Source: Anoxybacteroides voinovskiense
GTDB taxonomy: Bacteria > Bacillota > Bacilli > Bacillales > Anoxybacillaceae
Reading direction: 5' to 3'
DNA: 64,000 bases
NCBI RefSeq assembly: GCF_014196205.1
Contig: NZ_JACIDE010000001.1
Span: forward strand, 62,001 to 126,000
Part shown: piece after piece, positions 50,822 through 58,098 of the stretch
Numbering within the stretch: the stretch's first letter is position 1
Layout: every line of letters begins with the position of its first letter
Translations under genes and position numbers: made by a program
Notes under the pieces: model-generated
Told to the model about the DNA's origin: nothing
The model's database searches: none
What the model saw: the letters and a program-made list of their open reading frames with translations, nothing else

Positions 50822-52116
50822 TGTGATTGACCCCTTTTGTATTGCAAAATCCAGATCACCATTACAAGCGCAAATAATATCGTTGTCCACGGCATGCTGT
50901 GGCGGTCGACAAACGGATAATTGTCGGTTGCCATGACTTCTTCTTCATGCATTAATTCATTTACTTTTTCGTATAGCTTAATGCTTGGTGTATTCAAAAA
51001 TAAATATGCTAGTTCATTTTGTTCGACGATCTTGTGTAACGATGATTTATATTGAAACGGAGAATCGCCTTTCCCGTCTTGATTTAAGTCGAAAAAGTGC
51101 GCGTCGTCTCCCCAATGATTTCCTACGCCATGAAAACTGAAGCGATTGTCCCCTTCGCCTCCTAAACTTAATACGGAAATCGTATTATTCAAAAAGCGGT
51201 TGTTCGTAAACGTTTGGCGCTGCGAACTTCCCCATAATTCAACGCCAATTTGGTTTTTTACAATCGTATTGCCCTCCATAAAATTGTTCGTCGATTGATC
51301 AATGTAAAACGCTCGTTCGTTTTGATAAAATTCGTTATCAATAATTCGGTTGTCATTCGCCATTTGCAACAACACTCCGAACGAACGCATTCCTTTATTT
51401 AACAAAAATTCATTACCTTTTAACACGATGCGATTCGAATTCATAATTGCCGCACCGCCAGTATTTAACGTAAATCGGTTTCGATAAAACTCGTTATCGT
51501 CAGAATACATATAATGAAGCCCGTATCTTGTATGCGAAACGTCATTATCTTTCACAACGTTATGATTGGCGTAGTCAAAAAACATGCCGTCTCTTGTGCC
51601 GATAATTGTATTATGGGCAAGTTTATTAAAATTGGAGTAATACACGTGCAAGCCGTTCCCTTGTCCTGCAATCTCTCCACCTTTCCCAGTCACACGCACA
51701 TATTCGACGACGTTATGGTGTGCTTGGCTTAAATAAATGCCGTGAAATGAATTAGTAATCGTAATATGTTTTAACGTGTTGTAGTCCGAATACACCTTAA
51801 TCGCGGCGTACTCTTCTTGCGTGCTACGACTTTTCCCGCTATTTGTCACCGTCACGTGCTCAATCGTCACGTGCGGTGCGCGAACAGCGATTACATTTCC
51901 ATTGCCGCTTCCTTTAATAACCGTATGCGCTGCCCCTTTAATCGTCATCGGTTTTTCGATGACGATATCGCCGGTATATGTTTTATTTTTTAATAAAAGC
52001 GTCCCGTTCGCCGGTGTTTCATCAATTAGTTGCTGTAGCGTCTCCTCTGCATAAATCGCTGGTGGTGAGAGGAACGGAAAGAAAAAAAGGACAAGCACAA
52101 ACAACCACTTTTTCAT
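50818..52116 (-). CDS. nosD: NosD, copper ABC system substrate/accessory protein
   Basis: 432-residue exported protein with a Sec signal peptide (cleavage near AIYAEET, about residue 23) and a right-handed beta-helix of CASH/PbH1 repeats: VEYVRVTGKGGEIAGQG, HNTIIGTRDGMFFDYANHN, NRFTLNTGGAAIMNSN. A C-terminal hydrophobic segment (TTILFALVMVIWILQYK) anchors it to the membrane. NosD works with NosFY to mature NosZ. The ATG 52116 has AAGGAG 8 bp upstream. Confidence 0.92.
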   Translation of the reverse strand: MKKWLFVLVLFFFPFLSPPAIYAEETLQQLIDETPANGTLLLKNKTYTGDIVIEKPMTIKGAAHTVIKGSGNGNVIAVRAPHVTIEHVTVTNSGKSRSTQEEYAAIKVYSDYNTLKHITITNSFHGIYLSQAHHNVVEYVRVTGKGGEIAGQGNGLHVYYSNFNKLAHNTIIGTRDGMFFDYANHNVVKDNDVSHTRYGLHYMYSDDNEFYRNRFTLNTGGAAIMNSNRIVLKGNEFLLNKGMRSFGVLLQMANDNRIIDNEFYQNERAFYIDQSTNNFMEGNTIVKNQIGVELWGSSQRQTFTNNRFLNNTISVLSLGGEGDNRFSFHGVGNHWGDDAHFFDLNQDGKGDSPFQYKSSLHKIVEQNELAYLFLNTPSIKLYEKVNELMHEEEVMATDNYPFVDRHSMPWTTILFALVMVIWILQYKRGQSQ

Positions 52117-52679
52117 CGTTTTCGCTCCTTCCATAGCGGAAGTATAAGCAAGAAAAATGCCGCTCCAATCATATACGCCCCTGTCGAAAAATAGCTGTTC
52201 GTCACAAAATTGGCGATGCGGTTTTCCCCAAGCACTGGCGGAACGAACGGTTTAATTTTAATCGGGGCATCGTCGCTTAAATTTGTTCCGAAATCAACGA
52301 GCCAACGATGGAGGTCATAAAGCCCTAGCAGCCCGCCAATTGCAAAAACAACCACCAATGCAACAAGCAAGCGTTTATCGCGTAGCCACGCCACCACTAA
52401 TAGGAAAACCGCTAGCGCACCGATGATGTACGGCAAATAGGACAATTCCGGAAAACTTTCTTCACTAAACGGTTTCATGCCAATATAATGGTTTAAGCCG
52501 TTAATAATGTCGATATTTCCTTTTAGCTTATTCGGATATACGATAATGTCGAGACCTTCTGGATACTGCGGCGCAACAAAGCGCATTCCCCACCACGGGA
52601 AAAAGAGTGATGCACCAGTAAGAAACGCAGAACAACTAACGATGATTGCAGTAGAAACGGATAGTTTCGCTTTTTTCAT
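52113..52679 (-). CDS. four-helix membrane protein of the nos cluster, unknown
   Basis: 188-residue membrane protein with about four hydrophobic segments (STAIIVSCSAFLTGASLFF, YLPYIIGALAVFLLVVAW, LLVALVVVFAIGGLLGLYD, AYMIGAAFFLLILP) and a conserved-looking loop NYPNKLKGNIDIINGLNHYIG-type sequence between the first two. No domain recognised. Proteins like this sit between nosZ and nosD in Bacillaceae nos clusters. The ATG at 52679 has AGGAAG 8 bp before it. The start lies just after a G/C hairpin that may attenuate transcription from nosZ. A role in electron supply or NosZ maturation is only suggested by context. Confidence 0.6.
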   Translation of the reverse strand: MKKAKLSVSTAIIVSCSAFLTGASLFFPWWGMRFVAPQYPEGLDIIVYPNKLKGNIDIINGLNHYIGMKPFSEESFPELSYLPYIIGALAVFLLVVAWLRDKRLLVALVVVFAIGGLLGLYDLHRWLVDFGTNLSDDAPIKIKPFVPPVLGENRIANFVTNSYFSTGAYMIGAAFFLLILPLWKERKR

Positions 52680-52698
52680 CTTCGCCACTTCCTTTTTT

Positions 52699-52720
52699 AA
52701 AAGGGGGGAAATCCCCCCTT
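52699..52720 (-). terminator. intra-operon hairpin between nosZ and the downstream nos genes
   Basis: AAGGGGGG / CCCCCCTT stem with a 4-nt loop, followed by TTTTAAAAAA on the minus strand. It could act as a partial terminator or an mRNA 3' stabiliser, making nosCZ mRNA more abundant than the accessory genes. Confidence 0.7.
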
Positions 52721-52723
52721 CTC

Positions 52724-54589
52724 TTATTGCTTCGGCTTAACTAATAAATAGCCGGTCATTTCTTGATGCAGTGCCGAGCAGAAGTTTGTGCAGTAAATCG
52801 GATATGTTCCTGCTTTATCCGCCACAAATTCGACCGTATTCGTTTGCCCTGGCTGCACTTCAATATTGAGGTTATAGCGGTTAATCGCAAAGCCGTGTGT
52901 AATATCTTCGTCACGGTCGATGTTTGTAAGGTGAACGAATACTTTATCTCCTTCGTTTACTTCGATCACATCTGGACGTTTTGCTTTCGCGTCAAAAATG
53001 AATTTCGAACGCATCGCAATACCGTATACGTGTACTTCATTTCCTTTGCGAACAATGCGTGCATCTTTTTGGTTATAAACAGCATCTGGATTAGATTCAT
53101 CCTTCGGATATACATTAATCGTCTTAATTTTGTCAGCCTTAATCATTTGTCCGTAGTGTGGCTCAGGGTCGACAGGCGCTGATTGAATGACTTCCATTTT
53201 GCCGCTAATATCAATTAATTGCATTGACTCTGGATGTGACGGTCCGACCGATAAATAGCTGTCTTTTGCTAATTTGTTCAATGACACTAAATATTTTCCG
53301 TCCGGAGAAACGGTATCTCCTTCTGCGGCAACCGAGTGACCTGGCGAATATTGTACTGGCACGCGATCAAGCACTTCGCCTGTGTTCGGATCCCATTTTA
53401 CGACTTCAGACGAAATGAACATTGTCGTATACGCCATCCCTTTGTCATCAAATTGCGTATGAAGCGGTCCAAGTGCGTTTTCTGGGTTTACTTCACGTTC
53501 TACCACCGATTCGTATTTTAAAATCGGGATGCCGTTTCGTTCACCAGCGAAATCTTTATTTTCAATCGCTTTAAACGCTTTTTCAAAAGAGAAGACCGTA
53601 AGCAATGGCGCTAGTTTTCCTGAAGCGATAAACCGCTTGCCGTCAGGCGTGACGTCCACTCCGTGCGGCGATTTCGCCACTGGCACTAAATAAATACCAC
53701 CTTTTTGTTTTTCAGGGAAAATCACTTTTTGCCCATCAACTATGTCGTATTTCCCCTCTTTCACCATCTTCTCAAGCTCTTTCCAGTTAAACAAAACGAT
53801 AAAGTCGCGATCTTCTTTCGAAGCGTTGATTTCTAAGTTCGTGGTTGCTTCTTCTGTGTTATATGTCGTAATGACTGCCCAGTCTTTCGAAATTTTCTTT
53901 CCGGCATCCGACAAATCGTACGACCACGGTGGTAACGCGACTTGATAAGCAATGTGTAGTTTTTGCGCTTTTTCATCAAACGTAACAGCGCTCATCACAC
54001 CGCGATATTTTGTACTGTAGTCATCAAGCGATTCGTATTTGTTTCCAAGTGGAACGGCAAAACGCGTCGGTAAAAACAAATACTCTGTATTTTCCGTCAC
54101 GAACGCTGCACAGTGTGGGCCGCTTGTATTTGGCACGCTAATAATATCTTTCACTGTAAACGTTTTCAAATCCAACACCGCAGCCCGGCTGTTTGCGACG
54201 TCGGTCGCGAATAAATATTTTCCGTCATACTCTCCGTTTGTTTCCGAAAAAGCAGGATGGTGCAAATCTCCCCATGTATAGCCGCCAAGCATTTTTTTCG
54301 AATGTTCATCCCAACCGTATCCCGTTGCCGAGTCTAACGAAAATACAGGAACCGTTCGAATGCGCCGAAGCGATGGGACGCCATATACAAACAACTGCCC
54401 AGAATGACCACCAGAAGCGAATAAGTAATATTCGTCCTTTTTGCCGAATGGGACGTACACTTTTTCTGCATTTGTTTTTGCAGACGCTGTCGACGTCGGT
54501 TGTTTTGGTGAAAAGTCACCGAAAAAGACGGCAGACGCTAACACTCCGACTGCTAAGCCAGAAATGGCAGAAATCCATTTTTTCTTCAA
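52724..54589 (-). CDS. nosZ: nitrous oxide reductase NosZ, Sec-type (clade II-like)
   Basis: 621-residue multicopper reductase of N2O to N2. The N-terminal signal (KKKWISAISGLAVGVLASA) has no twin-Arg, so Sec export is likely. The seven-bladed propeller has CuZ histidines in GDLHHPAF, SGPHCAAF, KSPHGVDV, GPLHTQF and YSPGHSVAA; the C-terminal cupredoxin holds CuA with Cys600, Cys604, His608 and Met611 (CTNFCSALHQEM). The Sec signal and the form DLHHPAF rather than DVHHTH match clade II NosZ. TTG start at 54589, with AGAGGTG 7 bp upstream. Follows nosC. Confidence 0.96.
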   Translation of the reverse strand: MKKKWISAISGLAVGVLASAVFFGDFSPKQPTSTASAKTNAEKVYVPFGKKDEYYLFASGGHSGQLFVYGVPSLRRIRTVPVFSLDSATGYGWDEHSKKMLGGYTWGDLHHPAFSETNGEYDGKYLFATDVANSRAAVLDLKTFTVKDIISVPNTSGPHCAAFVTENTEYLFLPTRFAVPLGNKYESLDDYSTKYRGVMSAVTFDEKAQKLHIAYQVALPPWSYDLSDAGKKISKDWAVITTYNTEEATTNLEINASKEDRDFIVLFNWKELEKMVKEGKYDIVDGQKVIFPEKQKGGIYLVPVAKSPHGVDVTPDGKRFIASGKLAPLLTVFSFEKAFKAIENKDFAGERNGIPILKYESVVEREVNPENALGPLHTQFDDKGMAYTTMFISSEVVKWDPNTGEVLDRVPVQYSPGHSVAAEGDTVSPDGKYLVSLNKLAKDSYLSVGPSHPESMQLIDISGKMEVIQSAPVDPEPHYGQMIKADKIKTINVYPKDESNPDAVYNQKDARIVRKGNEVHVYGIAMRSKFIFDAKAKRPDVIEVNEGDKVFVHLTNIDRDEDITHGFAINRYNLNIEVQPGQTNTVEFVADKAGTYPIYCTNFCSALHQEMTGYLLVKPKQ

Positions 54590-54609
54590 TTGCGAACACC
54601 TCTTTTCGT

Positions 54610-55035
54610 TTATTTTTCGGAGGCAACTTTTAACGCTTGAATGATCGCTGCCCGCTCTTCATCCGTTAGTGGGTTTGACTTAATGACGCCAGACATCACG
54701 GCAGACGTTGGTGCTTTTAAAAACTCCTCAATCGGTTTTCCGTGTTTTCCTTCGACTTCTTTATAAGCGTTGGATAAGTCCGGTCCTGTCGTGCCGCCTT
54801 GCACGTTCAATTTCGAAATAGAGTGGCATGCAATGCAGCCTTTTTGTTTAAAAATTTCCCCCTCCTTCGAACTTACAGCTGTTGCTTTTTGGCCAGTCGA
54901 TGTTTCGTTGTTTTGCTCAGTTGCTACTGGTTGTTTTTCTTTAGCTGGTTCTTTATTGGCGAAATGGAAATATGTATATCCCCCCGCCAAGCCAATAACA
55001 GCACTAAGCAAAAAAATAAGCAATGACTGTTTCAT
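54610..55035 (-). CDS. nosC: membrane-anchored cytochrome c of the nos cluster
   Basis: 141-residue monohaem cytochrome c. One N-terminal hydrophobic anchor (LLIFLLSAVIGLAGGYTYF), a Lys/Glu/Thr linker, then a haem motif CIACH at residues 67-71. A likely distal Met lies in SAVMSGVIKSN, a typical class I cytochrome pattern. It is the first nos gene and probably donates electrons to NosZ, as in Geobacillus and related Bacillaceae. GAGGTGAGGAA precedes the ATG. An Fnr-type promoter lies at 55068-55110. Confidence 0.9.
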   Translation of the reverse strand: MKQSLLIFLLSAVIGLAGGYTYFHFANKEPAKEKQPVATEQNNETSTGQKATAVSSKEGEIFKQKGCIACHSISKLNVQGGTTGPDLSNAYKEVEGKHGKPIEEFLKAPTSAVMSGVIKSNPLTDEERAAIIQALKVASEK

Positions 55036-55067
55036 TTCCTCACCTCTTTCTTTTTCGTTTCATTCAC

Positions 55068-55110
55068 ATCATAGACAAATACAGGAAAGAGAGGTATGAT
55101 GGAAATCACG
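55068..55110 (-). promoter_or_regulatory. Fnr-type class II promoter of the nos operon
   Basis: Box CGTGATTTCCATCATA (55110-55095), 8/10 in the half-sites, and -10 TATGAT (55073-55068). The centre at 55102.5 lies 29.5 bp before the -10, giving start near 55061 and a leader of about 26 nt. Confidence 0.7.
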
Positions 55111-55163
55111 CTTTTTCCACAATTATTGAAAAAAATATGAAAAACTGTTGAACAAATGATGAC

Positions 55164-55194
55164 AAAAAAACACTCGCCGTTTGTTGGCAAGTGT
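55164..55194 (-). terminator. terminator of the GGDEF/HD-GYP gene
   Basis: ACACTTGCC / GGCGAGTGT stem with a 7-nt loop, then TTTTTTTG on the minus strand. Confidence 0.85.
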
Positions 55195-55201
55195 TTTTTG
55201 T

Positions 55202-57025
55202 TTAGCCGGACATTTGTTCTTTAATGCGCGGCAAATATTTTGTTTCAATTAATTCAATAAATTTTTCTGCATAGAAAGGGTCAAATTGTGTGCCAGAGCA
55301 GCGCCGCAATTCAATGATTGCTTCTTCGAACGTTTTTGTACGCTGGTATGGCCGTTCGGTCGTCATCGCGTCAAATGAGTCGATAACGCACAGCATGCGC
55401 GCCAATTTCGGAATGTCTTCGCCTTTTAAGCCGTACGGATAACCTTTTCCGTCGTATCGTTCATGGTGCAATTCAACGAGTGGAAGAACGTCTTCAAATC
55501 GCTTTTCGGTTGCTAAAATTTCTTTTCCCCAAATGACGTGCTTTTTAATAATTTCCCATTCATGCGGTTCTAGCTTTCCTTTTTTATTTAAAATATCGCG
55601 TGGAACTTCTAGTTTTCCGATATCGTGAATAAGCGCTCCTAAAATAAGTGTTTGCTTTTCATGGTCGGTTAAATCTAACCGGTCGCTCATTTCTAGTGCG
55701 TATGTGAATACACGTTTGCTGTGGCGGTACGTGTATACATCTTTCGAGAGGAAAATTTTCACTTGTTGTTCTAACGCATCTAAGTCTTCTTTAAATTCTA
55801 GTGCGCTTAACGAAATGTTATGCTCATCGAAAATTTGTACATTGTTTTTGCCTTGTGCTTTCGCGTAATACATCGCTTGGTCTGCTTTATGAATTAACTC
55901 ACCGCAGTCTTGCATACCTTTCTCCATTTCCGCAATCCCACAAGAGAAAGAAATGCAGCGGTAAGGGATATATTCGACGCCAGCAAAATACGTATCGTTA
56001 ATTTCTTTCCGCAATCGGTTCATAAATAAAAAAGCTTCTTCTTGTTTCGTATTTGGCATTAAGACAGCAAACTCTTCGCCGCCGTAACGCGCTACGACAT
56101 ATCCTTTTCCTTCCGCTCCCTTTTGGAGCAAATCACCAAAAAACTTTAACAGCTTGTCCCCTTGAAGATGACCGTTGCAGTCGTTATATTTTTTAAAATC
56201 GTCTAAATCTAGCAACGCCAAACTAAGCGGCTGCTGGAGCAATTTCGCATCCGAAAACTTTTCCTTGAGCGTCTCTTTAAAAAAGCCGTGGTTATACAAA
56301 CCGGTTAAATAATCACAATTCGCGCGTTCGGATACTAGTCGATATAATTGGATGAATTTACCAAAAACAAATGATAACAACGTTATTAAGATAGTAAACA
56401 AGAATAATCCAAAATACTTTTCACTGTCTAGTAAAATGGCTAAAACAAGGGAAAGAAGCAAAGTAATGCAATATGTTATCGCAACTTCTTTAAGCAAACC
56501 AACATTCAAAACACCTTTGAATGTTGAACGAGAAGAAATGATAAAATGTAGCGACAGAAACGATATGTTCAAGCAGAAATACACGAATAACGCCAGTAAA
56601 TATGGGAATATGTTTTGAATATTTACCAAGCCGATTTTCCCACCAGATGCTACAAAGGAATAGTAAGCACCTAACAACATTAAACAATACATTGAAAAAT
56701 TAAAAAGATGCTTCCACAGCTGAGTTTTTCTGTTATAAACCGCATAAATAATAGTAAATAGTGACAATACAATCATTGTTATATAGGGACCATACAAAAA
56801 AAGGCACGCTAGGTAAATGGATGAATCCATTGATATAGAGTTACCCTCTGGCGGCAAGTAAACAAGAAAATAGTTTGACAACAAAACAGAACCCGCAAGA
56901 AGGTAGATCAACACCCATTCTTCTAACGAAGCAATAGGTATTTTAAAATAGAAACAAAACGCGACCGTCCCTATTAAGATTATAGACCATATATATATTC
57001 TACCAAACACATAATCTCTGTTCAT
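55202..57025 (-). CDS. membrane GGDEF and HD-GYP hybrid protein
   Basis: 607-residue protein. Residues about 1-230 hold six to eight membrane helices with no clear extracellular sensor. The GGDEF domain (about 235-400) has an intact GGEEF at 315-319 and LDLDDFKKYND, so diguanylate cyclase activity is likely. The HD-GYP domain (about 430-600) has His467-Asp468 (ALIHDIGKL) and HHERYDGKGYP at 520-530, an intact phosphodiesterase motif. Such proteins can both make and break c-di-GMP, or act on other cyclic dinucleotides. The ATG at 57025 lacks a strong Shine-Dalgarno; GAGTGAT lies about 9 bp upstream. Expressed as a single gene, upstream of the nos promoter. Confidence 0.93.
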   Translation of the reverse strand: MNRDYVFGRIYIWSIILIGTVAFCFYFKIPIASLEEWVLIYLLAGSVLLSNYFLVYLPPEGNSISMDSSIYLACLFLYGPYITMIVLSLFTIIYAVYNRKTQLWKHLFNFSMYCLMLLGAYYSFVASGGKIGLVNIQNIFPYLLALFVYFCLNISFLSLHFIISSRSTFKGVLNVGLLKEVAITYCITLLLSLVLAILLDSEKYFGLFLFTILITLLSFVFGKFIQLYRLVSERANCDYLTGLYNHGFFKETLKEKFSDAKLLQQPLSLALLDLDDFKKYNDCNGHLQGDKLLKFFGDLLQKGAEGKGYVVARYGGEEFAVLMPNTKQEEAFLFMNRLRKEINDTYFAGVEYIPYRCISFSCGIAEMEKGMQDCGELIHKADQAMYYAKAQGKNNVQIFDEHNISLSALEFKEDLDALEQQVKIFLSKDVYTYRHSKRVFTYALEMSDRLDLTDHEKQTLILGALIHDIGKLEVPRDILNKKGKLEPHEWEIIKKHVIWGKEILATEKRFEDVLPLVELHHERYDGKGYPYGLKGEDIPKLARMLCVIDSFDAMTTERPYQRTKTFEEAIIELRRCSGTQFDPFYAEKFIELIETKYLPRIKEQMSG

Positions 57026-57057
57026 TGCTTTTTATCACTCTCATTCCATAACATTAA

Positions 57058-57084
57058 GGGAAGAAGTAGAGTTTACTTCTTCCC
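57058..57084. terminator. hairpin between the 29-aa peptide gene and the GGDEF gene
   Basis: GGGAAGAAGT / ACTTCTTCCC perfect 10-bp stem with a 7-nt loop. There is no clear U run on the minus strand, so it may be a weak terminator or an mRNA stabiliser. Confidence 0.5.
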
Positions 57085-57089
57085 TGATT

Positions 57090-57179
57090 TTATACTAGCT
57101 TCATACCAGACGTCAACGCGATGATGACTGAACCGATGATGAATAGGTTGATTAGTACTTGTTTCATTTTTACTTTCAT
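57090..57179 (-). CDS. 29-aa hydrophobic peptide
   Basis: MKVKMKQVLINLFIIGSVII followed by ALTSGMKLV: a basic head and one hydrophobic helix. AAGGAGG lies about 9 bp before the ATG at 57179, an excellent ribosome binding site, and it starts 29 bp downstream of the DUF5317 gene. It is too short for domain calls; the strong signal and position suggest a real small membrane peptide. Not recognised. Confidence 0.6.
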   Translation of the reverse strand: MKVKMKQVLINLFIIGSVIIALTSGMKLV

Positions 57180-57208
57180 TTCTTGTTTCCTCCTTAAATA
57201 ATAAATGT

Positions 57209-57787
57209 TTATTGATTCGCAGGAACAGCCTTTGTTTCTTCTTCTTTCGTTGCGTCTACCATTAGATGCTGAACAAAGATAAACGCTCCTACGTTCATCA
57301 CGACATCGCCGATGCTGATGACTTGCTGGCGTGGGTATGGCGGCGATAGTGGAATGATGTCGCCTAAAAATGGAAGCCATGTTGCGGATGTAATTGCTTC
57401 ATGTTTTCCGTATACCCCTGCCTTGAGCGCTTCTATATACTCACGGCCAAGAAATTGCGCTGCTTCGACCGAAACAGGCATTCTCCCACCGTTAAGTAAC
57501 ATAACGATAAAGTTTAGCAAAACCCCGGCAAAGATGACCGTAAACCCTGGTTGATGGCGGTTTAGCCATAGAAAAACGAGTCCAGTCGCATAGATGACTA
57601 AAAACATGCCGTTGCTTAATTTTGCAACGATCTCTATTTTATTTTGCAATATAAAAATGAAAATTTCAATCACTAATAAAATGGGAAACAACCAACCGCC
57701 GCGCAGTTTCATTTCCGCGATTCCTTTTAAATTCCCACCGCGGAAAAAGCCGATGAGCAACGATAAAAGAATGCCATCATAAACCAT
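57209..57787 (-). CDS. DUF5317 family membrane protein
   Basis: 192-residue membrane protein with about five hydrophobic segments. LLNGGRMPVSVEAAQFLG and PFLGDIIPLSPPYPRQQVISIGD are the DUF5317 signature blocks; the function of this family is unknown. The ATG at 57787 has AAAGGAG 9 bp upstream and is preferred to upstream in-frame starts. Followed by the 29-aa peptide gene. Confidence 0.78.
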   Translation of the reverse strand: MVYDGILLSLLIGFFRGGNLKGIAEMKLRGGWLFPILLVIEIFIFILQNKIEIVAKLSNGMFLVIYATGLVFLWLNRHQPGFTVIFAGVLLNFIVMLLNGGRMPVSVEAAQFLGREYIEALKAGVYGKHEAITSATWLPFLGDIIPLSPPYPRQQVISIGDVVMNVGAFIFVQHLMVDATKEEETKAVPANQ

Positions 57788-57906
57788 CTGCCAGTTCTCC
57801 TTTAGCATCATTGCCAAAAATTATTTCTCTTGCCTTTATTTAAACTATTTTTCTACTATTCTGTAAATAGGACTTTTCGCCTAATTTTGAGGAAGTGACA
57901 AAAATG

Positions 57907-57934
57907 GAAAAACCAAGCGCGTTTAGTGCTTGGC
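57907..57934 (-). terminator. terminator of the feo operon
   Basis: CCAAGC / GCTTGG stem (57913-57933) with a 9-nt loop, then TTTTTCC on the minus strand. Confidence 0.8.
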
Positions 57935-57935
57935 T

Positions 57936-58082
57936 TTATCGTTGCTCCGTGCGGCATGCAGAGCAAGCGTCTGCTGTTGAGCAAGCAGCGCATTTTCCTT
58001 TGGCGCTTTTTTTGACGTGGCGGACAAGCGTCCAACCTGCATATGCAAAAATAGCACCACCGATAATAATATTAGCAACCAT
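57936..58082 (-). CDS. FeoB-associated Cys-rich membrane protein, 48 aa
   Basis: Small protein with an N-terminal membrane helix (VANIIIGGAIFAYAGWTLV), a basic stretch and a C-terminal CxxC cluster (GKCAACSTADACSAC, Cys31, 34, 40, 43). This is the FeoB-associated Cys-rich (FeoC-like) family found after feoB in Firmicutes; the Cys cluster probably binds iron or an Fe-S cluster. It starts 16 bp after feoB. Short length kept it out of easy notice, and another larger frame overlaps here. Confidence 0.88.
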   Translation of the reverse strand: MVANIIIGGAIFAYAGWTLVRHVKKSAKGKCAACSTADACSACRTEQR

Positions 58083-58098
58083 AACTCTCCCCTTCTCT

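Noticed and set aside
57058-57084. strong terminator after the 29-aa peptide gene
   Set aside because: The stem is perfect but no U run follows on either useful strand, so it is listed only as a weak hairpin.
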